Below the pieces are notes generated by a model. It made no database searches. It was not told the origin of the DNA and saw only the letters and a list, made by a program, of their open reading frames with translations. The translations under genes and the position numbers were made by a program. A DNA stretch of 5,123 bases from Clostridia bacterium (GTDB lineage Bacteria > Bacillota > DSM-521 > Neomoorellales > SLTJ01), in the NCBI GenBank assembly GCA_014360105.1, contig JACIYD010000142.1, positions 1-5,123 on the forward strand, in the 5' to 3' direction. Below, in pieces: positions 1-3,669 of this stretch. Numbering within the stretch: position 1 is the stretch's first letter; each line of letters opens with the position of its first letter.

Positions 1-214
1 CCGCCTGCCGGTTTTCTTTTTGCCTCTCCTGGTTTTTTTGCCTTTCCTCGCGGCTCTGGCTGAAAGGCCGTCCCCGGGACGGTCGGCCTCCTCCTTCCCT
101 GGTAGCCGTGCCTTAAGCAACCTTTCCGGCAAAGCGCGTTTTCCTTGCAGGATTCCCGCGGTTGTTGCCTAAGAATCTTAGCGGTTTCACGCTCGGGTAG
201 GTGGTGGTTTTCCT
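1..214. other. non-coding leader upstream of the FtsA-like gene
   Basis: I see no convincing gene here. The first 20 bases are a GC-rich stretch followed by a broken T-run (about 12-20), which could be the 3' arm and U-tract of a terminator of a gene lying to the left; the 5' arm would be outside the window, so this cannot be confirmed. A second T-tract lies at about 32-38. A GC-rich hairpin can form at 66-88: CCGTCC (68-73) pairs with GGACGG (77-82), or GGCCG (66-70) with CGGCC (84-88). A small hairpin CTAAG/CTTAG lies at 169-181. I found no promoter with a good -35/-10 pair, so where the downstream gene's transcript begins is unclear. Confidence 0.4.
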
Positions 215-2275
215 TTGTCCGGCAGACAACAAGCCGCCGCGGCAAAGCCGGGTGAAGCCGGAGAGCCCATCTTTGCCCTCGACATCGGCACACGGGTCGT
301 CGTGGGCGTGGTGGTGGACCGGGTGGCCGACACCTGGCGCATCCGGGCCGCCGCGGTGGAGGAGCACGCCCAGCGGTCCATGTTCGACGGACAGATCCAC
401 GACATCCCGGCGGTGGCCGCCGTGGTGGGCCGCATTAAAGAAAAACTGGAAAAGAAACTCAAGCTCGGCCTGCGAGAGGTGGCGGTGGCGGCGGCCGGCC
501 GGGCACTGCGTACCCAACGGGCGCGCGCCGGCCAGCGCGTTCCGCCCGGCCAGGGGGTGAGCCGTGAGGCGGTGCTCGCCCTGGAGCTCGAGGCCGTGCA
601 GGAGGCTTTGCGCCTTTTGGCCAGGCGCGACGCCGCCTGGCACGAGTACCACTGCGTGGGTTATAGCGTAGTGGGTTACTGGCTTGACGGTGCGGCCATC
701 GGCAATCTAATCGGCCAGCGGGGTGCGACCATGGAGGTCGAGGTGGTGGCCACCTTTCTTCCCCGCGTAGTAGTCGACTCCCTCTATGCCGTCATCGAGC
801 AGGCGGGCCTCGTGGTGCGCAGCCTCACCCTCGAGCCCATCGCCGCCGCTGTCCTGGTGATCAACCCGGCGATGCGCCAGCTCAATTTGGCTCTGGTGGA
901 CATCGGCGCGGGCACCGCCGACATCGCCCTGGCCCGGGACGGTGCCCTGGTGGCCTACGGCATGGTTCCTGTGGCGGGAGATGAAGTGACCGAGTGCCTT
1001 TGCCGCGAACTCTTGCTGGACTACCATGAGGGCGAGCGGGTTAAGCGGCAGTTGCGCCACGGCGGAGAAATCACCTTCCGGGACGTCGTGGGGCAGGTCT
1101 GGCGGCGGCCGGCGGCGGAGTTGATTGCGCTGATCGAACCCGTGGTAGGCCAGATCGCGCGGCAGGTGACCGAGCTGATCCTGGAGCTGAACGGGCGACC
1201 GCCCCAGGCGGTAATCTGCATCGGAGGCGGCAGCCTCACGCCCGGGCTTGCGGAGCAGCTTGCCGCGGGCCTGGACCTTACGCCGCAGCGGGTGGCGGTG
1301 CGCGGCCTGGAGGCGGTCCCGCAAGTGGCAGGAACGATCAAGGGCATCGAAGCCGCACAGGCGGTTACCCCGGTGGGAATCGCCGTGGCCGCGCAGGGCA
1401 ATTATGTGCTTGACTTTGCGCAAGTCCTGGTCAACCGGAGGCCGGTGCGGCTGCTGAAAGGGGGACAGGCCACGGTGGCCGACGCCCTGCTGGCCGCGGG
1501 TATAGGCTTGCGCGAGCTATACGGCCGTGTGGGCCGCGGCCTCACAGTGGAAGTCAACGGAGAACTGCGCGTAGTCAAAGGCAGTTGGGGCCGCCCGGCA
1601 GCGGTGAGCGTCAACGGGCGGCCGGCGACGCTGGAGACCCCGGTGGGCTACGGCGATGCGATCGAAATCGGCACGCCCGAGCACGGCACGGCGGCCCGGG
1701 CCACGGTGGGGGACGTGCTGCCGCCCCTGGCCCCGAAGACCATCACCTTTGAAGGTCGCCGCGTTACCCTAAGGCCAGCCATTACCATGAACGGCATGGC
1801 CGTAGAGGCGGATACGCCCCTGATCGATAATGCCAAGATTTGCTATGAAGACTATGCCACCGTAGAAAGCGTCCTCCGTTACCTCGGCCGCCCGTTGGGG
1901 CCGGAAGAAAGGGTGACGGTCAACGGCCAGACGGTGGACCATCTTTGGCCGGTGGCCGAGGGCGACGAGATCGCCGTCGTGGCAGGTGGCAGCTTGGGTC
2001 AGAAGCGGGAGGCAAACGGTTTAGGCGCGAAAGGGCCACCGGGTGCCAGCACGGCGGCGGTGCCAGCGATTAGGGTTACCTTTAACGGGCAGGCTCTAAC
2101 CGTTTTCCCTTCCGGCAGCGGACGGCTGATTCTCACCGATGTCCTCCGCTACGCCGAAGTACCGACAGTACCGCCTCCGGGCAAGACCAGCCTGGTAGTA
2201 GAGATCAACGGCGCCAAGGCAAACTTTACCGACCCGATCAACGACGGCGACGTGATCTTTGTCGGGTGGGAATAG
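215..2275 (+). CDS. FtsA-like actin-fold ATPase with C-terminal beta-grasp-like repeats
   Basis: A 686-residue protein whose first ~395 residues look like the FtsA/PilM branch of the actin/Hsp70 ATPase superfamily. The nucleotide-binding signatures are in order: phosphate-1 FALDIGTR (20-27), phosphate-2 LALVDIGAGTADIAL (225-239) and the adenosine motif VICIGGGSLTPGL (333-345). Residues of about 88-205 sit where FtsA has its SHS2 insertion. FtsA itself is about 400-450 residues and ends in an amphipathic membrane helix. This protein instead continues for ~290 residues in segments ending in a strand-NG-strand-GD-strand pattern: VSVNGRP..YGDAIEIG (464-486), VTVNGQT..EGDEIAVV (567-589) and VVEINGA..DGDVIFVG (661-684). 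These recall ThiS/MoaD-type beta-grasp folds. A Gly/Ala-rich linker (about 590-617) precedes the last one. I see no signal peptide or membrane helix, so a cytoplasmic location is inferred. The TTG start is the first possible start after an in-frame stop at 179-181 and follows a purine-rich AGGTGGTGG (199-207). It is unlikely to be the cell-division FtsA; the ATPase assignment is firm, the role unknown. Confidence 0.85.
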   Translation: MSGRQQAAAAKPGEAGEPIFALDIGTRVVVGVVVDRVADTWRIRAAAVEEHAQRSMFDGQIHDIPAVAAVVGRIKEKLEKKLKLGLREVAVAAAGRALRTQRARAGQRVPPGQGVSREAVLALELEAVQEALRLLARRDAAWHEYHCVGYSVVGYWLDGAAIGNLIGQRGATMEVEVVATFLPRVVVDSLYAVIEQAGLVVRSLTLEPIAAAVLVINPAMRQLNLALVDIGAGTADIALARDGALVAYGMVPVAGDEVTECLCRELLLDYHEGERVKRQLRHGGEITFRDVVGQVWRRPAAELIALIEPVVGQIARQVTELILELNGRPPQAVICIGGGSLTPGLAEQLAAGLDLTPQRVAVRGLEAVPQVAGTIKGIEAAQAVTPVGIAVAAQGNYVLDFAQVLVNRRPVRLLKGGQATVADALLAAGIGLRELYGRVGRGLTVEVNGELRVVKGSWGRPAAVSVNGRPATLETPVGYGDAIEIGTPEHGTAARATVGDVLPPLAPKTITFEGRRVTLRPAITMNGMAVEADTPLIDNAKICYEDYATVESVLRYLGRPLGPEERVTVNGQTVDHLWPVAEGDEIAVVAGGSLGQKREANGLGAKGPPGASTAAVPAIRVTFNGQALTVFPSGSGRLILTDVLRYAEVPTVPPPGKTSLVVEINGAKANFTDPINDGDVIFVGWE

Positions 2276-2329
2276 GGAGCGGCTCTGCCGCGAGGGGAGC
2301 AGGGACTTGAGCGAAAGGAGGCGAGAAAC

Positions 2330-2458
2330 GTGGCCGTCTGGCAGTGTCGGCAGTGCGGTTACGAAAAGGACGCGCGCTGCAAGCCCAAAAAGTGCCCGGA
2401 GTGTGGTGAGAAAGACGTTTTCGGTAAAAAGGAAACCGAGGAGAAGAAAAAGAAGTGA
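2330..2458 (+). CDS. RCKP-type rubredoxin-like mini-protein
   Basis: A 42-residue protein. It has two CxxC knuckles, C6-x2-C9 and C22-x2-C25 (CRQCGY and CPECGE), the arrangement that holds one iron or zinc ion in rubredoxin and in the C-terminal domain of rubrerythrin. The segment ARCKPKKCPECG (15-26) matches what is annotated as the RCKP-type rubredoxin-like domain, with a fifth cysteine (C17) inside the RCKP. The tail from about residue 30 is almost entirely Lys and Glu and probably disordered. The GTG start is set by a perfect AAAGGAGG at 2314-2321 with 8 nt spacing. It begins 54 nt after the FtsA-like gene and ends 28 nt before the YlbF-family gene, so co-transcription is likely. Whether it carries electrons (iron) or is a structural zinc ribbon cannot be told from sequence. 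Confidence 0.85.
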   Translation: MAVWQCRQCGYEKDARCKPKKCPECGEKDVFGKKETEEKKKK

Positions 2459-2486
2459 GACCGCAAAAGCGGTGGGAGGCAAGGCC

Positions 2487-2846
2487 GTGGAACCGTATGA
2501 CGAGGCTCATGCATTGGCACGCGCCTTAACGGGCTGCGCCGAATTCAAGTCCTACGCAGCCGCGCGGGAAAGGGTGATGGCCGACCCGGCAAAGAGGGAA
2601 ATGGTGGTCAATTTCCGGCGGCTGCAGGCGGAAATCGAAATGGCCCGTCTGGCCGGGCAGGAGGTCGATAAAGAGAAGGAGGAACAGGTGGCAAGGCTGT
2701 ACGAGCTCTTGCGGCTTAATCCCACCATTACGGAGTTTCTGGAAGCGGAAAGCCGCCTCGGCCGTCTTATCGCCGACATCCAGAAGATCATCAGCGATGC
2801 TTTGCGTCTTTTCCTGGAACCACTGGAAGAGAAGAAGGAGAAGTAA
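2487..2846 (+). CDS. YlbF/YmcA-family protein
   Basis: A 119-residue, largely alpha-helical, highly charged protein with the features of the YlbF/YmcA (Com_YlbF) family: an N-terminal helix with a conserved FKSY..A...VMADP (20-34), a central FRRLQAEIEMARLAGQEVD (43-61) and the signature LLRLNPTITEFLEAESRL (74-91), followed by a helix IADIQKIISDAL (95-106) and an acidic/basic tail. In Bacillus subtilis, family members YlbF (RicF) and YmcA (RicA) form a complex with YaaT that affects RNase Y-dependent mRNA processing, competence and biofilm formation. This copy has only one cysteine (C17), so it is not obvious that it could share the Fe-S ligation reported for the Ric complex. The GTG start is chosen because GGGAGG (2474-2479) lies 7 nt upstream; the frame is open further upstream, but that part overlaps two other genes and looks like a shadow. 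Last gene before the terminator. Confidence 0.85.
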   Translation: MEPYDEAHALARALTGCAEFKSYAAARERVMADPAKREMVVNFRRLQAEIEMARLAGQEVDKEKEEQVARLYELLRLNPTITEFLEAESRLGRLIADIQKIISDALRLFLEPLEEKKEK

Positions 2847-2884
2847 GTCTTACGAATACGCAGTCAAAGCTTTTTTGCGGCCTC

Positions 2885-2914
2885 GGGGCGCCGGTGCGGC
2901 GGCCCCTCTTTTTT
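2885..2914 (+). terminator. intrinsic terminator of the FtsA-like/rubredoxin/YlbF unit
   Basis: GGGGC (2885-2889) pairs with GCCCC (2902-2906) and GCCG (2890-2893) with CGGC (2897-2900), giving a nine-base-pair GC stem with a GTG loop and one bulged G (2901). The tract TCTTTTTT (2907-2914) follows at once. It lies 38 nt after the stop codon of the YlbF-family gene, as expected for the end of the operon. Confidence 0.88.
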
Positions 2915-2944
2915 GGCCCGGCTTACCGGCGCGGTCGCAGGCAT

Positions 2945-2954
2945 TTTGCGGCCC
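2945..2954. repeat. left copy of flanking 10-bp direct repeat
   Basis: TTTGCGGCCC lies 5 bp outside the left inverted-repeat end and recurs in the same orientation at 3214-3223, 6 bp outside the right end. The first nine bases also occur at 2874-2882, just before the terminator hairpin. The pair could be a target-site duplication or simply part of the repeat. Confidence 0.4.
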
Positions 2955-2959
2955 TGGGT

Positions 2960-3207
2960 TATCCCCAGTTTGCCTCTTGCGGTCTTTGGCTCCCTCGTTG
3001 GCGTGAGCCTCGCGGGCCGAACTAAGGCTCAGGCTTCTGGCTCCGGCGGGCCCGCGGCTCGTGCGCGCCCTCCATGGCGCCGCGGCCGCTTCGGCCCTCC
3101 GTGGCCTTCGGCCGGACTTGCGCCCTCGCCCTCGCGAAAAGCTCGCTCACCGCGATGCGCGAAGTCTTGTGCTGTGAGCCAAAGACCGCCCGACAAAAGT
3201 GGGGATA
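2960..3207. repeat. 248-bp GC-rich element with terminal inverted repeats (MITE-like)
   Basis: The two ends are imperfect inverted repeats of 33 and 32 nt. TATCCCCA (2960-2967) mirrors TGGGGATA (3200-3207), and GCGGTCTTTGGCTC (2979-2992) mirrors GAGCCAAAGACCGC (3176-3189); the 10-11 nt between the matches differ. A further inner pair is GTGAGC (3003-3008) with GCTCAC (3145-3150). The core is very GC-rich and full of local palindromes: GAGCCT/AGGCTC (3005-3010, 3025-3030), GCGGGCCCGC (3046-3055), and a nested hairpin formed by CCGCGG (3052-3057, 3080-3085) around GCGCC/GGCGC (3065-3069, 3076-3080). CTTCGGCC occurs twice (3089-3096, 3106-3113). No transposase is encoded. The layout suits a small non-autonomous element or a dispersed intergenic palindromic repeat; the copy number cannot be known from this window. 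Confidence 0.6.
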
Positions 3208-3213
3208 CGCCAG

Positions 3214-3223
3214 TTTGCGGCCC
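3214..3223. repeat. right copy of flanking 10-bp direct repeat
   Basis: TTTGCGGCCC, identical to and in the same orientation as 2945-2954, lying outside the right inverted-repeat end. Confidence 0.4.
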
Positions 3224-3239
3224 CCTTGGCTTTTTTCAC

Positions 3240-3359
3240 CTGCGCGGCCATCTGAGTGAGTCTTTTGTGCAGAGATCCGGGCATCCCCAGGAGTAGCCTG
3301 TCCGAGTACTCTTCCGGCGCCAGCTCGAACCTTCTCGCGGCTGGTGTTTTTCGAAGCCG
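3240..3359 (-). pseudogene. remnant of a ribbon-helix-helix (HicB C-terminus-like) antitoxin
   Basis: Read on the minus strand, this stretch gives about 40 residues including FELAPEEYSDRLLLGMPGSL followed directly by HKRLTQMAAQ. It resembles the C-terminal DNA-binding ribbon-helix-helix of HicB-type antitoxins, where EYSGxFxLRxPxSLHxxLAExA normally continues into EGVSLNQ and a final helix. Here the similarity stops after MAAQ (about 3240): the SLNQ part is missing, and the frame runs on through about 10 unrelated residues into the inverted-repeat element before stopping at 3147-3149. Upstream the frame is open to a TTG at 3510-3512, but that part does not look like a HicB N-terminus. A glycine (G76 of that frame) stands where the family usually has Arg. 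There is no ribosome binding site or toxin partner. I read it as a decayed gene fragment. The family call rests on remembered consensus only. Confidence 0.45.
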
Positions 3360-3535
3360 GTCCGCAGGAGCAACCTTCTCAATTTGTCGAGGCGAACTTG
3401 CTTTAACTTCCGGGTTGGCGCCTACCACATCGGGGCTTTCGACCTCACCGGCCTGGGCCGCTCGGTGGCGGGCTGCGTGGCGCGCGTGCTTGCACACTTT
3501 GAGTCGCTCCAAGAAAATAATCTTATGTTCATAGC

Positions 3536-3558
3536 TTTATTTGACATATGGTAATAAA
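3536..3558. promoter_or_regulatory. candidate operator: dyad overlapping the CODH -35 box
   Basis: TTTATT (3536-3541) and AATAAA (3553-3558) are perfect inverted repeats 11 nt apart, with the palindrome CATATG (3545-3550) almost exactly at the centre. The dyad covers the TTGACA -35 hexamer, a typical place for a repressor site. A second short dyad, TATGG (3547-3551) and CCATA (3563-3567), spans the -35/-10 spacer. I cannot match either to a known regulator; they do not look like CooA, FNR or Rex consensus sites. In an AT-rich patch such dyads can arise by chance. Confidence 0.35.
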
Positions 3559-3569
3559 CCTGCCATAAT
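3541..3569 (+). promoter_or_regulatory. sigma-A-type promoter of the CODH gene
   Basis: A perfect -35 TTGACA (3541-3546) is followed, after exactly 17 bp, by a -10 CATAAT (3564-3569), which matches TATAAT at five of six positions. The promoter sits in an AT-rich island inside otherwise GC-rich DNA. Transcription should begin near 3576, giving a leader of about 95 nt before the ATG at 3670. It places the CODH gene in a transcription unit separate from the genes on the left. Confidence 0.8.
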
Positions 3570-3653
3570 ATTTATCGGGTTGGTTCAATTTGCCGGCCAA
3601 AAGGCGTAAGAGCACTGATTCGTTCTGCTGGGAGCAAACGTTCATCTTTAACC

Positions 3654-3661
3654 AAAGGAGG
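3654..3661 (+). promoter_or_regulatory. ribosome binding site of the CODH gene
   Basis: AAAGGAGG, fully complementary to the 16S rRNA 3' end, 8 nt before the ATG at 3670. It fixes the start and suggests strong translation. Confidence 0.88.
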
Positions 3662-3669
3662 ACTAAGGA

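Larger units (their letters stand above)
2915..3535. other. intergenic region without an intact gene
   Basis: About 620 bp between the operon terminator and the CODH promoter. Open frames on both strands here are Arg/Pro/Ser/Ala-rich, lack good ribosome binding sites and, apart from a short minus-strand remnant (3240-3359), show no recognisable domain. The left half is occupied by a GC-rich inverted-repeat element (2960-3207). Confidence 0.65.

Noticed and set aside
66..88. GC-rich hairpin in the left leader as a terminator
   Set aside because: No T-tract follows it on either strand; the T-rich stretches lie before it on the plus strand.
707..1423. 238-residue open frame on the minus strand
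   Set aside because: Antisense shadow of the FtsA-like ATPase, which has intact ATP-binding motifs; the antisense product has no recognisable domain.
2279..2291. Hairpin GCGGC-TCT-GCCGC after the FtsA-like gene
   Set aside because: The stem is only five base pairs and no T-run follows, so it is not a terminator; the next gene begins 39 nt later and is probably co-transcribed.
2259..2486. Upstream in-frame extension of the YlbF-family gene
   Set aside because: It would overlap the end of the FtsA-like gene and the whole rubredoxin-like gene, and its Arg/Ser/Lys-rich translation does not belong to the family; the GTG at 2487 has a good ribosome binding site.
2913..3296. 127-residue plus-strand frame in the intergenic region
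   Set aside because: It starts inside the terminator T-tract, runs through the palindromic repeat, is Arg/Pro/Ser/Ala-rich and has no ribosome binding site.
3290..3406. Plus-strand frame ending LVFFEAGPQEQPSQFVEANL
   Set aside because: It looked protein-like, but it is opposite the ribbon-helix-helix remnant, has no start with a ribosome binding site and matches no family I know.
3408..3550. Plus-strand frame containing GAYHIGAFDLTGLGRSVAGC
   Set aside because: It reads like a protein C-terminus, but it has no start, no recognisable family and runs into the AT-rich promoter region; too short to support as a pseudogene.
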